Source of the DNA: Zerene cesonia
Taxonomy: Eukaryota > Arthropoda > Insecta > Lepidoptera > Pieridae
Length of the DNA stretch: 64,000 nt
Direction: 5' to 3'
Assembly (NCBI RefSeq): GCF_012273895.1
Contig: NC_052121.1
Span: 6,582,739 to 6,646,738, forward strand
The notes under the pieces are model-generated. The model was not told the origin of the DNA. It searched no databases and saw nothing but the letters and a program-made list of their open reading frames with translations. Positions 50,016 to 63,200 of the stretch are shown here, one piece after another (within the stretch, counting starts at the first letter, position 1; every line of letters starts with the position of its first letter). A program made the translations under genes and the position numbers.

Positions 50016-52158
50016 ATGATATTGAATGGGATGAATTTATATGAGAAATGCTTTATGCGACAACGTGAAGAGTTTTGTACGCTAAGCCGCCGGCAAGAAT
50101 TTATAACTGAATAAAAATCTCACTGTACGTAATCTCAATTCTCACGAAACATTCATTTTAGAGCTATTGTTCTAGCGCCCTGATAATTACATGTCAGGTA
50201 TATGAGGCTCGCTCATTAGAAGATAAAATATTCGTCGCTATGCTAACCAGTTTATGTAAATTAAATAAGTTGTCGCCTTAGCTCTTGATTACAAAGAGAA
50301 GTTAAAGCAGTTTTGTTTACGACTTAATCGTAGTTGCCTCTTGTTTTGCTGTAGTGTTTATTTGTCGCGAGTTGCAGGGCTGCTGTAAATATCAACTTGA
50401 CACTTACATTAAGAGTCCTTTGCCGTTTTAAATATCCAAATGCTATATTTAGCACTGTGTTGTTAAAGATTTAATTTATTAAGACGTGTCCAATTTGTGC
50501 TTGGGTGTTTGATGTGTTAAATTTACTATTACAAAATGAAAAGTTTTGTGGTTAATTTCGGATTGATGTTTTATTTCGATTTAAACAAAAACAGAAAGGA
50601 AAATGTTAACATTATTGTGTAAGAGTTGGATGCAAAATTCAATAGATAATAGTTATTAAGGGGTTGTATTCAATCTGTACATGCTATTATATAAAATTCG
50701 GAATTAGAACATAAATTAAGTTCATTTGATATGAGTAAAAAATTTTCTACGTTGGAAATACTTGATGGTTTGGAAATTGACTAAAAATACAAGAAAATAT
50801 TAGATATGATTGTTAGTTAGGTAATGTTACTAAGAAAGCTTTGCTTATACGAAATTATTTATTTTTTTAAATTTGAACCACCAATAGGTAGGTACCTACA
50901 CACAAAATATCTATGAATATCCAAGCGCAGCTTAGTTCCTGTAATACAGTTGTGGCGGACAGATTAAGTCGCCGACTCCACTTTCTGCATTATCGAATTA
51001 CAAGTTTCTATAAATACGCCCCGAGGTGTTAACTCTATCGATCCAGAATCGCACTAGAATTTCCTTCTGGGAAATAGGAAACAATGTACTGAACAAGAGG
51101 TAACTATACGGACACTAGAAACCCATAGCGACACTCGAGACAGACTTTGTTTGGTCGTGCCTAAAGTCTCATATTGACGCAGAATGAATGCAGTCATAAC
51201 AAACATTTCACACTTCGCTGTCTGTGCGTTCTCGTAATATGCAAAAGTAACCTAGAGGCTGTACTTTTTATTATGTGTGATGTTTTTGGTAGCCCGTGTC
51301 TTTTATTTTTGTTTCAACGATACACACACACATCTGTAGTCCTAAAAGTCTTAATTTAATGACTGGGTTGGCTTCTGTCAAATAATATTCCTTTTGTGGA
51401 TTATTCTGTATTGGTATTTGTTTCAGATCCTAATTCTGATCCTCTTTAAAATGGAGTTTAGCAAAACATATGCTGCGTATATGTAACCACAATAAATAAA
51501 AAATGTAAATTTCATGTAAATTAATTAATCCTAAGATGAAAACAAAACAGATCACCATTTATAACCATAATACATACACAAACCTGTGAGAAAATAATGT
51601 GTCAACGATGCAGTGTCGTGTTATAGAGAGTGGTGTCGGTAAGAGTTAGCGTATCTTACTAATATGATAATATCTACACCGTGTTTGAGTTACATAATAA
51701 TAATAAGTTTTTTTGGTTAAACTATTGGGTATACTTAATTTGTTTTTTAAATGTAGAATAGAAACGTTATTCTGTTGGTGTAGTTTTATACAGTATAATA
51801 GCTGATAAATAGACGCGCACACACTTACTTATCCATACATTTTTATAGAAACCTGCACCCTCATAGATATAACAGTTTTCGTAGCGTTTTTCACAAAAGG
51901 AGTCTTAATTGATATAAGATATAAAATATATCGAGAGCCCCGTGAAACCTCTATACCTTGAACTTTGTTGTTGTTGTTATGTTATGTAGAATGAAAATAC
52001 CAAAACATGTTTACAAATATATGGCGATACATACGTTGATCGACGACTTTCTTATAATAGACGAACATTCTGGAATTTGTTGGTTGTAATGAAGAGCATT
52101 CCTAATCAATACCAATACCTGGTAGCTTATATATGTGTGAAGATTTCGTTGCAGCCTT
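50016..52158. other. Intronic sequence, no gene recognised
   Basis: AT-rich with short chance frames only. Confidence 0.3.
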
Positions 52159-52275
52159 TTAGGACGTCCACTGTTGGATATAGGCCTCCCCCAAAGATTT
52201 CCAAAACGACCGATCACCAGCGGCCTGAGTCCAGCGGCTCCCTGCCACTTTAATCAGGTCGTCCGTCCATCTTGT
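52159..52275 (-). mobile_element. C-terminal relic of a non-LTR retrotransposon ORF2
   Basis: The minus strand encodes 38 residues and a stop: TRWTDDLIKVAGSRW, then AAGDRSFWKSLGEAYIQQWTS. This is the conserved extreme C-terminus of an endonuclease/reverse-transcriptase polyprotein family that is very common in Lepidoptera (WxDD...AG..W...A.DR..W...GEA...QW). The frame is intact over this stretch, but everything upstream is missing, so it is a 5'-truncated copy. The 3' tail continues leftward toward about 52110. Confidence 0.8.
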
Positions 52276-55200
52276 TGAAGTGTGAAGATTTAAGGTTGCT
52301 TATAAACAGGATTTATTTTAAAAATGTCTATATCGTAATACCTTTTATTATAGTATTTTGTTCATAACATTGCTTATTTATTTAAGCGACATTTAGGTGA
52401 ACTATTATTTTCTAGCAGTTTATAATTTATTTTTTATAATTAATTTAAAATGCTACAAAAGGGCAACAACGGATCAAAATATGTTCCAAATTTAACATAT
52501 AATTGATTTAAAATTTTATCACCGTTTGATTTATACGTGATCCTTGTCTGCTTAGACAATATATGTACTACGGGCAAAGACCGTTAGTAAGTGAATTGTT
52601 GCAAAATAAAAGCACTGCTCGTAACTTTCCATTCCGTGTTCTCTGCAACATTTCCATTCCCTATTTCCATTCTTCATTTTTTTGTTTTGACACAATATTA
52701 TGTACCTATACTGTATATCTCTAAAGTAAATTTATTTTTAGGTTATATATCAAAATTCATATCATAATATTACTCCTTCTTAAATAAAAAGTATAACAGT
52801 ATAGTGTGTGTAAGCTAAAGTTGATTAGCGCTTCGTCCTTTACATTTTAATACAGCAATGTATGGCTCAGAGTGGTCTGCACGGAGATGAGTATTGTCTG
52901 CTATCTTTTGTATCGCAGTCCATGTATCCTGCACATTGTTACTTTCCACTCTCCCACGCCGCGGTTACAGACCAGATTCGAGACTGCGTTGTGTTACTGC
53001 AGTAGCAATATATTGTTTTAATATAAACTGCTGTATTGTTCGTAATATTCCTTTAAGCATTTGATGCTACGTACTACATATTCCTTAGCATTTGATGGTA
53101 AGTTATATCAGATCTATTGAGTAATAGAGCTTGCTCGTTCTGACATTACGTGTCTTGAATATTTAAACAAACATTCGATTACATATTATTAGCATTTATT
53201 AAAAAGTGAGAAGTTTCTGAGATTTTAATCTTGTTACATTTAAATCTTACAAAAAAAGCGCTTTCTCGAAATAAGTCATTTCGGTAACTGACATGTAAGT
53301 TTTCTCTCATTAAATTAAATAGGAATAAAATATACTTAATCCTTATATGGTTTGCTAATAATTGTGAGTTTATAATGTAAGGCTTCGTTGTGTTACGAAA
53401 TCTTATTAAGAATAATGTTAATAGTATGCTACGTATAAAAATTATTGCAAAATTAAGCCATAAGCCATTGGATGGATGCCATGAAAGCAATAAACACGTC
53501 ATCGCGCCTTCTCAGTCAACATTGCATCATAGCAAAACACAATTAAAAATAAATTCAATCGCGTTATTTAATAGGTATTTTCTGATTTTATGTAAAAAGT
53601 TGATTGGTCGAACGTAAGCGAAACATTGAATTGTAAAATAGAGTACAGTCTCACCTTCATAGCTAATGTAAATTCGTTATGACTCACATAACACTGCTTC
53701 CGTATATATTATAAAATTATGTGAAATTCTTTTTTTTTATTTAATAAGCATTTAATTTCCACATGCTTTCATCAAATAAATTTAGATTTTCCACTCATAG
53801 CACTAATTATATTAATACATTTGGCGTTCGTACAATCATGCATAACTGCATTTCCTGGCATCAATTCGATAGGTAACCGTTGTATTAAATTATGACAATC
53901 CAATAACTAGCTGTGGGTGGTTCGGTATGCTCCAAAATTATATATGCCAAGTCCTGGCACAAAGCTAGTTGGCTTTGCGTCATTTACCTACATGTTGCAA
54001 GATCGCCCGAATAACCATGTGATCTGCTCTTTATACACCTTTAGGCTTTTGCTCGAAACAAATTAATTTAGAAATTCAGTGAATATGAAAGGGTTTTACA
54101 TCTGTTTTACTTATTGGCCCAGTGAGCAAAATCAGCCGTTGCCTTATTAAAACTTTTTTTATAAGTGCAGACCAAACTTAGAGCCTGTAATTACATCGCA
54201 TACGCATTATATTTTATAGTTTATCATCTCATAGTAAAATCACAGATTTGAAGGTGGATTATAGTGTAACATCCATTAATATATCAGTATGTTTTATGTG
54301 AAGCATATTTTTAAACTTTTTATAATAATAACAAATATGTAGTTAAAAACGATTTTACTTTTGTTAAAAACGTTTGAACTGATTGATTTCTGATTATATA
54401 ATTATTTCGATATCATCGCTGTTCGACTAGACTTATTAGCTTCGTTCGTTATTGACATAGGAACAATTTTTTGTCATCGTTGAAGTTTTTAGCGCAGCAA
54501 TAAAGGTTTTTAATACCGTGTGCAGGGTGCCTTATAGCTACTTTATGTGACGCAGTAGTCACATGCAATACGCTTGCGATACAATGTGCACAATGCATAT
54601 AATGAACGACCTTATTCCGAAGGCTTTCTGAAATTACTTCTTGTATTGCTGGGGTAAAATATAACGCCTACGGATTTTTTTCCAAAGGAATCAGTGTGAA
54701 TGGTTCGGTATGCTAGTGCTTCAATTCAGCGAGCTAAATCTAGGGCGAGTATATCTTTCTAGACTTATATGGCCTCTATCGTGGAATTTTGTTAATTCTT
54801 GAAACAATTGTTCAAGAAGCGCTCGTGTTTGTTCAATCGATGATGATAATATGTAACAACTCAATGATAACTATTACTTAACGATAATCGAGATAAAATT
54901 AGAATATCGTGAACCAAGAACCATAAATTACACAGTAGACAACAATAATAATCACTAGTATGAGCTCTCCGATAAAAATGTCGCTTAGTACCCAGCTAAA
55001 AAGGAAATAAAAAGAAATACGCATGCCGCGCACAGCACAGAAATATTCATAGCGAAGATTGTCACAAGATAATAGAGCAGAGTATTGAAATAAATAATCT
55101 TCAATCTTAATAAATTCTTATTTTCTTAGCCTTTGAACTTTCTTTCAGTATCGTTGTCAGCAATCTGTTGGGAAAATTTGAATAATTCGACTTTTATCCA

Positions 55201-57102
55201 TCAAAGGATTTCATTATAGCGCAACAAGCAGACGTTGTTTCCCGGAATCAAAATTTGAATTTTGGCGAAAGCTATTCAAGAAGCGATTGCATAAATTTAT
55301 TTTCAATTTTAGATTCAATATTCGTATAAGCGTGTAAAGTCAAGATACAGTCACTGTGTTGCTACAACAAATCTTTATTTTTGCTATTTTGCGGTATTTA
55401 CAATACGATTAGAATAACTCGTCATGTTTTATATAAATTGAAATGTTTTCCAATTTTATTTTAATATAACACAACTCTGACAACAACTGGCTTCATTCAG
55501 TAGCCGAGTTAAAATATCTTTTCAACAAAAACGGGGACAACGCGTGTGCAGGAAAATAAAATAGTGTCAAATGTCAACCCAGTCATTTCCCGTACGTCAA
55601 CTATATTTTCGACGTTCAAAAGTCATATTTTGGAGTTCAACAGTAGTGAGTAGTCGACATGAAATTCAGAAGTATCGACATTATGTCGGAAGCGGCGGTC
55701 TACGTGATGGCGTCCGGCAAGCTCGGGGGACGGCGAGCACACGGTATCCAATGTGACAAAGATATTTTCATACGGGCCATGGATAATTTCTCCACATAAT
55801 TCTATCGAATCTTGAAATATATCTCGTCAACATTTTGAGGGGATTTGTTATTGAAATCCTATCTGTATTTTGTTGCAGTGAATCGATAATGTTATGTTAT
55901 AATAATAATATCTTATGTTAGTTATATTGTAAGTGTGCTACAGTTATGGCTAGTCCTTGTTTCATAAGATAGCTCTGATAAATATTTTCTTAAGTTGTGA
56001 GTCATAAGATGTTGCATAGAGGTAAAATCAATATCTCATGTCAATTGTCAAAACTTTGTATCGCTACATTGAAGTTGTTACATTACGTACATAGACCCAT
56101 GCTTATTATTATCTTACACACAATCGCCAATAATTGTTAATGAATCGTACTTTATGTAATTATAAATAATTTACAATATGTATGAGTTAATTACAAAATG
56201 TAATTCAATTGTATCATCGATATTTATTCATTAGTTTCAGTACATTAGTTTTAGTTACAACTAGACTGTGGAAATTTTTGTCGCATCCAGAGAAGTCGCT
56301 CTCCACGAGTTGTTTATTTTTAGAGGCTTTGTATTCAGGGAATTACAGAAGTGATGCGTAATTCGGGAGGTATCGGAATAACGGATGTAGTGACCGAATA
56401 GTGTTTTCCTACGAACCAATCTTTTAGGTCTTCGATGACACAAATATTATTAAAATAATAAGAAACTAAATGGTTATCCGTATGTATGGCATATTTTCGA
56501 ATATGCTTTTCCGTTTAATACTGATAAAGTCAATAACCCCCTAGTTACAAATAAACATTAAACCTACTTTTCATAAAATGACGCAAGAAGTATATTTAAG
56601 TATGAGAAATGTTTTGTAATAATGCTATGCATGAAAGCAACAAAAACTCAAATTGAAAGAAGTATTATGAAGTCTTAAACATTCAATTGCGTACAAATCT
56701 TTCCGAGGCTCCATTAAAAACAGATTACAACTTAAATATACAGTCAAAACAAAGAAAGTGAAACAGATTTTTTGGAATGCGACTGTCAGAGCGTCTATCA
56801 ATTCGCTGTGGCCACGATTTATTTCTTTTTCTTTTGGTGTATTTTTAAACCGGAATAGGTTGATATTTATAACTCGCTCGTGGTCTGTTGGTTTACTTCT
56901 CATAAATGTCTCTATGATAGTTAGCGAGAAATTTTATCGATGCACTTTGAATAAATGAAATACGTAAAAACCTTTTCACGTTTTGTATTTAATAATGTGT
57001 AATTATTGATATAATAGCGGAATAAAACTTATAAATATTCAGAAAGATATCTTAGTGGATGCCTTCATTCAATATACTTTTTGTGACTAGAGTGCTCCAT
57101 AC
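52276..57102. other. Intronic sequence, no gene recognised
   Basis: AT-rich. Minor oddities are three TTTCCATTC-type repeats at about 52627-52675 and a twice-repeated 'agcatttgatg' at about 53057 and 53088. A GC-richer patch lies at about 55690-55745. No exon was recognised. Confidence 0.3.
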
Positions 57103-57355
57103 ACGACATGATCATGTCGTATCTATATTTATATTATTCTATACTACACGCTAGTCCTCTCTCCGCCCATATATCAAGATTCCTGTTTTATCCTAAGGGA
57201 GCATTTAATCGGTATAAAAAGTATCCTATCACCCAAGTCAGCTCATACCCTGTCTGTATACCAAATTTCATCAAAATCCGTTAAGTAGTTTCAGTGTGAT
57301 TGACGGACAAACATCCAAATAAAGAAACTTTTACATTTATAATATTAGTGTGATT
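57103..57355 (+). repeat. Lepidopteran interspersed repeat with 18-bp palindrome at its left edge
   Basis: A perfect palindrome, acgacatgatcatgtcgt (57103-57120), is followed by 'acgctagtcctctctccgc', 'tatcctatcacccaagtcag', 'taccaaatttcatcaaaatc', 'ttcagtgtgattgacggaca' and a 'tttataatattagtgtgat' end. The last blocks are a standard lepidopteran retroelement (RTE-like) 3' end. Whether the palindrome belongs to the element is not known. Confidence 0.65.
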
Positions 57356-58837
57356 TTTAGTAATACAAGAACTACCTAAAAGTTCAACTCGTTAACGTTT
57401 AAAATGACATCCACAATAATAAACAAAAAAATTCCATCCATTAGCATTATAGCATTTTATTAACACATTGAGATACCAACTACGAACTATTTGTAAAAAT
57501 AGAAAACAGTTTTATAACCGTTTGATGAGTTATTTTTTGTTAAACATAGACTGTAGTGTAATAGATTGCACATTAAAAGTTTTTTAATATGTTATCCGTC
57601 GTATAAGAAATTATTTTATGAGCGTACGATACATTATAACTATGAGTGTATCGTCCTAAGTTTACGGCGATGTAAGATTCTTTGCGTGTTTTGCGGGATC
57701 GTAAAATTATACAGTTTCTGGCCCAGTTGAAATAGAAATACATTTTGATATAAAATCAATACCGTTCGTGCGTGATACATTATTTTCCGAAATAAATACT
57801 TTGTTTCGTGGATCAACTGTTGTTTCATATACCTGTTTTATGTTACATAGTTGATAGTATAGTTTGATTTGTATCTTTTACTGATCTATCTTTTTCGTAA
57901 AACAAATATGAAGTAGTCGCATCAATATTGTAAACCTCTCACCGAATGGTTAGAGCTGTTTAAAATTCATATGGTTTCATCTGGTTGCATAAAACAGCAT
58001 TCGTTTGCGAGCTAAGATTGTGAGTTGAGCGGTGACGCCGAGGTAGGTTAATGACTTCGCTGAGGTCGCGCATTGTTTTGGTAAACAATACGACGGCCAC
58101 GCCATCAATCCTTACAGTTATACGCCTCACTAGGTGACGTGCCTCGACCCTTTTAGCTCCCACGTGAAAAATGTATGGACTAATCGCGCTTAAAAGTTTA
58201 ATTAAATGACGAAGGATTTTCGTTATCCGACAACGGTGATTTATGAGCGCTATAATATGTAGGATAATGTGATATTGGATTTGCATCTTACCAATCCGTT
58301 CTTTTTGAAATGCTTTCGTGTTTGTTATTGTTAAGACTCTGTTGTCACTAAGTTAAAACGAAAGTATACATTTCTGATAAAAATTGGATCTTTTTATTGA
58401 CATTTCATTTTTTTCTGCCTTGCCTTCTTTCTTCATTGCCTATTTTATTCTACAGTTAATCGAATAATTTTCACATAATCGTTAGGAAACTTCCAAATTA
58501 AATACAAAGGATTAAAACGGAAAAAGAATCCTAACGCATTAAATAATAAAGAAAAATTACCGTTGAAAAGGTATTAGAGATAATATAACGGATAATCTTC
58601 CTGGCAATGAGAGCTTTGTGTTCGTTCTTGATTAAATATTATTGGTGCGACTTACGTTTTATATTATTTATTGCAAAATTAATACCTACACAATGAATCT
58701 TTGAAGGTATTGGCTTGGAATATAATACTGACCTTCATTTAAAATCTAGTGTTATTATTTAAATAAAATATGAAACTTATTACGTTTGTAATTTCTGAAA
58801 CAAAATATTCCAATATTTTTTATTATTTACATCTGCT
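57356..58837. other. Intronic sequence, no gene recognised
   Basis: A GC-richer patch at about 58010-58165 is open on the minus strand but shows no domain; otherwise AT-rich. Confidence 0.3.
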
Positions 58838-58880
58838 ACTTGGTCAGCGGCTGGTAAATTATGGGCTGATGATGAAGATC
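58838..58880 (+). mobile_element. SINE tail fragment
   Basis: 'acttggtcagcggctggtaa' followed by 'ttatgggctgatgatgaaga' matches the last part of the SINE at 31254-31553, with the segment between 'ggattatgg' and 'gctgatgatga' deleted. Confidence 0.6.
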
Positions 58881-60039
58881 ATGATTTCTAATTTTAATTT
58901 ATTGTCTTATCGTATAATGAGATTTTAATCCAATCAAACTATCATAATTAGAAATTTCATGAACCACGAACGATTCGTGCAGCGCGCAGTTCTTTAGCAA
59001 CTTACTTTTAAAATCCACAGAGAAACTAGTTTCAACAATTAACCCGATATCATTTACCGTAACCTTAAAGTCTGTAAAACGTTTGAACAAAAATTTGGCA
59101 AATAAAATATAAATCACATCTACATATTTTATGATTATGCAGATATCTGGAAAAGTCAGGATTGGAAGCGCCATTGTAGTCGCGAAACGATCTCTAGAGC
59201 GTCTGGATTCTTGTCCTCGCCTCGTAGTCTCGATGTCGGTAACAGCGATAAGCGGAAAATAGAGTTTATAGTATAATGATATGTTATAACATAAACAGTG
59301 CGGAAATAATGACATAGTACTACTTATATATTACAATTGCTTATTTAATTTTGTAGTATCATTTTATGGCATTTCAAGAAAAAATTACAAAATCTGGTAG
59401 AACTATTCATTTTTTTCCTTTAAATTCAATAATGGTACTGCCTGCTGGGTTACTATGTATTCATATATTGAACCTCTGAATGCATTTATATTTCAAAGAT
59501 ATAATGGTCTAAGCTTTTTGATGGACATACGTTTTTTACGTATATCGTTAAAAATAATCTGTAAAAAAGTGGAGTAAAAAGCTTAATAGGATTTTGTTAG
59601 CAATAGACAAATTGAAGTATCTGTAATGGATTCTAGATTTCAATTATTATTATTAACTTTACAGATCTTACTTAGTACTTAATTCAATGAATATACTACT
59701 TAGTTTGAGAATAGTCTATACCGTTTAAGAAGACTAATGATTTCCCGCTCTCGCTACAGCTCTTCGCCCTCACTGTGGTTACATAAGCGTCGTTCTTGTA
59801 TTCACAGTTTAAGCTGTAGCCCTGAACTGATGCACTCTGTAAAATGTCACTAGGACACTTTAACTATACAAGTTTACTAACTTTCTGAACATGATTTGCA
59901 GTTTTCTAATACTTTTGCAGTTTTCCAGAATCTTCCAAGTTGTTCAAAGAATACGCGGGTGGAAGACAGTGTTTGAATGGATAACTAAATATAGTAACAA
60001 TGGTTTTTATGTGTACTAAACTTTGTTGAATAGGATTAT
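58881..60039. other. Intronic sequence, no gene recognised
   Basis: A 138-codon minus-strand open frame (59315-58899) starts at ATG but has no recognised domain and an AT-driven composition (many I, F, Y, K). It is treated as chance. Confidence 0.3.
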
Positions 60040-60120
60040 GTTAGTGAAGTGGTTAGTGACCTGTATATTGTTTCAGAGAAACATTTTTCTCTGGACGTAG
60101 GTTCGATTTCCAGAACATAT
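60040..60120 (+). mobile_element. Decayed tRNA-like SINE head
   Basis: 'agtggttagtgacctg' followed by 'ggttcgatttccagaac' 40 bases later has the spacing and wording of a tRNA-derived head (A-box-like, then B-box-like GGTTCGATTTC) seen in lepidopteran SINEs. It is not a functional tRNA: the A box and stems are broken. Confidence 0.45.
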
Positions 60121-62077
60121 AAAGTAGTGAACATTATGACAGAGGTATGAGGAATCTTTTTTTGAATATAGAAACAAAATATGTTCGCAGACAAAGTTGC
60201 GGAATATCATATTATCATATTCTCTGTTTTGTGCGGCGCATTGTAGAAAATAAACCGTAAGTTTAATGCATATTGGGCTCATATCCTGAATTCTATTACC
60301 ACGAAATTCTCATCATTAGTTACAAGTTTGAAAGCTTAGATTGTTGACACAAAGGAAAACACATTACTAATCGTATTCTAAGAAGTTCGCGTTTGTACAG
60401 TAATGGGAACTTAGCTGCGCTATTGAAAAGTTTCACACAAACTTCGCGATTAAAGTAATTGTTCACGGGCACTGGACTTTAGTGCCAGTAAAATTGACTT
60501 CTTGCGTATTCTCGTAAATTTTAATGGTTCTACTTAAAAACTGTTTATTTGTGTGGATATGTGGAACGTTGAGACATAGGTAAATACTGATTTTTCAATG
60601 GTTTATTCTATTCATTTTCGACTCTTTCAACTGATGGTTTGCACATGTATGTAAATGTTTAATCCACAAATAAATATATATATTGTATTTTTATATTAAT
60701 TCGTGCTCATTTTAAAAGTTGTTTAATTGAACTATGATTGTTATTTTCTGATTACGTCTGGTCGTAACGGAATATTGTTTATTAAAAAAAGTCTTTATGC
60801 AGCATTGAACAAACATAATTTATATGGGCAAGAAGGTATAACCAATTGCAGCATATCTATTTAATTCCTCTATAGATTTAAAGGAAGCCGTATTTTACAT
60901 TTCACGATAAAGAAGTCAGGACTTGACCTACTGTTAAGTGGTATTCCTAAGAAATCGCTGCAAAACAGAGTCGACAGCAGATTATTATCTATGATATTGC
61001 GAACTCACAAACGCGATAGCGCATATTACATTACATGACAAAAAATATTCTAAACACACTTAAACCGTTACATAGTTTAAATGTAAAACATTGGCACAGT
61101 TGCGGCATTGATGACCACAATTTTTCTGCGAACCTTTTCTCTTTAAGAGCTTTACCTATTTTAAATAGTTGGTTAATGGGTACGTCCTTAATTAGAAACC
61201 GTACGGACAGAAACGAAGGCTTCTCTTCTGATTTAATGAGGGGGCAATCGCGTGTTCCCTTTCGCACAGGTTTGGCTCCGCCCATCGGGCGGTGAAAATC
61301 AATAACTTACTACAGAAGTGAGTTTGGTGTCCTACCTCGCTGACGTCGTCTGTGCGCTGTTGTGATGGTCAGTTACAGGAATTACTACGAAACTTTTTAA
61401 AAGTATGCCTTCAGTATGCCTCCACAATGTTATCGTATGATGCCTTTTTGGACGTGACATGATTGTCTCAGAATTGGAGAGTATATATAACATTTGATGT
61501 ATAACTTATCTATACTCATTTATATTCAAGTGGACCTTAAGAAGCACTTTTGAATGCTAATTTGAGCATGAATCTATCACCAGCTAGTAAGGTGGCTTAT
61601 ATGCCAGTATAGCGAAAAGAGGGTTTAATGAATAGTTATTTCAATATTATACATAAAAATCCTTATATATTTGACCATTGCAAATTACTATAATTAAACA
61701 CAATTTAAAAATTGCAAATCAAAATAGCTTCAATGTTTTTAAGAGTAGAGTTTTTAATTAGCAGATTGTATTCAAGGCAAATGATAACTAAACAAACATT
61801 ACAAATGCTTTCGATTTTATAGCAGCGATTTTAAGTAGACTGAATTTCATTTATTTTATGAAATTTAATACCTACCTACTAAGGTTATAACAGTAATAGC
61901 GATTCGTAGTACTGCCAATAAAAACAATACTAAGAAACAAGAACCATATATTTTGGCGATTAAAGTAAATAAAATATATATTTTTTTACTTCTGAGATCA
62001 TGATCAATGACGACAAATGGGTCATTAATGTAGGTACCGCAATATATTATGAATCTAAAGTATTTAAATTCTCTCAA
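60121..62077. other. Intronic sequence, no gene recognised
   Basis: The segment 61031-61295 is open on both strands for more than 80 codons, without known motifs on either. The rest is AT-rich. Confidence 0.3.
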
Positions 62078-62317
62078 TTATTCAGCTAACAATGCTGCTA
62101 TTTTTTCCTTCAGTGCATCTTTTATTGTAGCTTCAAAAGATTTTACATTAAAATCCTTGTCATTTAGAGCCTGTGTAAATACCTGATTATCGTAAATTCT
62201 GGCGGATTTATAATAAAATATCCAGAATAACGCGTAATAGGAAGCGAATATCCGATAATTGCCAAGGTCCTCGTGAGCCGAGCGGGCACCTGCATTAATT
62301 ACAAGATTTAGCGTCAT
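62078..62317 (-). CDS. Hypothetical 79-residue frame with amphipathic C-terminus (weak candidate)
   Basis: The frame starts at an ATG (62317) and ends with TAA. Its first two thirds (GARSAHEDLGNYRIFASYY...) resemble nothing I recognise. The last 30 residues, beginning near ALNDKDFNVKSFEATI and ending KIAALLAE, look like a charged amphipathic helix, unlike the chance frames elsewhere in this intron. A 'tttacacag' on the minus strand directly before GCTCTAAATGAC could be a splice acceptor, so this end may be a last exon or a retrocopy relic of another gene. Function unknown; chance remains quite possible. Confidence 0.18.
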   Translation of the reverse strand: MTLNLVINAGARSAHEDLGNYRIFASYYALFWIFYYKSARIYDNQVFTQALNDKDFNVKSFEATIKDALKEKIAALLAE

Positions 62318-63143
62318 CCTTCCATTAATAACGAATAACCGTACCCCATTTTCTTTGACCGCCTTTGTATGTTTATTAAAACGAAAAGGAAAGATTAATT
62401 ATGATACTGAATTTTAAGAATTCGCAACTTTGTCGACTCGATAGTATTCAGAATTTAATTTAAAAATTCCAAAGTTTAACGAGACAGGTGAGGCGAACTG
62501 CTAAGCGCGTTATGAATTTTACCTCAGCTTAGTTTCGGGAATTTTTACCGCGGACTCTAGTAACTTTATCGCTTATCCTTCAACCGTATTCATATACAAT
62601 TTTTTGAATGTACGCTTACACGGTATAATTTCGCTCCTGCCTTTGAACATAGCGATAAAGTTCTTTGAGCTTTATGCAATGAAAAGATAAAGACTGGTTC
62701 TCGTTTTAATTTGTGTTAGTGTCCAGACTTTCCTGGTTCAGTATATGTTACGATAAAGCGAGTTTTTAATCATCGTATGGCCCAGTACAACGTTCAATGT
62801 GTTAAATTAATGTCAACGTTGTCTCAATAAATATTTAGAACGCATAACACAGGAATAGTTTCACTCATTCGAAGATTATTTTATCCACAGTAAGAATACA
62901 TTAAATACTTGCTAAAAATTATTTGTATTTCAATTCCACGGAGATAAAGAGAATCAGTTTTTAACACTTGCTGCTGAAGTAATGAGTCTTAAATTTTCAA
63001 CAGTAAAATACTTTCAACTAGACAATAGACGAAAGCATTTTTAACCGAATTGTATTTTGTCAAATTATCATTCAACAAATTAAAATCACGTGCATGTTCT
63101 ATAGTGGGTGGACAGTTGGCAAAGAAACGTTTGACCATGTGTT
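62318..63143. other. Intronic sequence, nothing recognised
   Basis: AT-rich with no recognised feature. Confidence 0.3.
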
Positions 63144-63200
63144 TTTACCGACTTCCAAAAGAACGAGCTATGTATGTTATTTGTGTATGTAAATTTGCAT
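63144..63200 (+). repeat. Short 'accgacttc' repeat fragment
   Basis: 'ttttaccgacttccaaaaga' followed by 'tatgttatttgtgtatg' is a degraded version of the common lepidopteran 'accgacttcaaaa' repeat seen at 10821-11042 and 39619-39656. Confidence 0.4.

Noticed and set aside
58899..59315. Minus-strand open frame of 138 codons with ATG
   Set aside because: Composition follows AT-rich background and there is no recognised motif; no supporting splice sites or neighbours.
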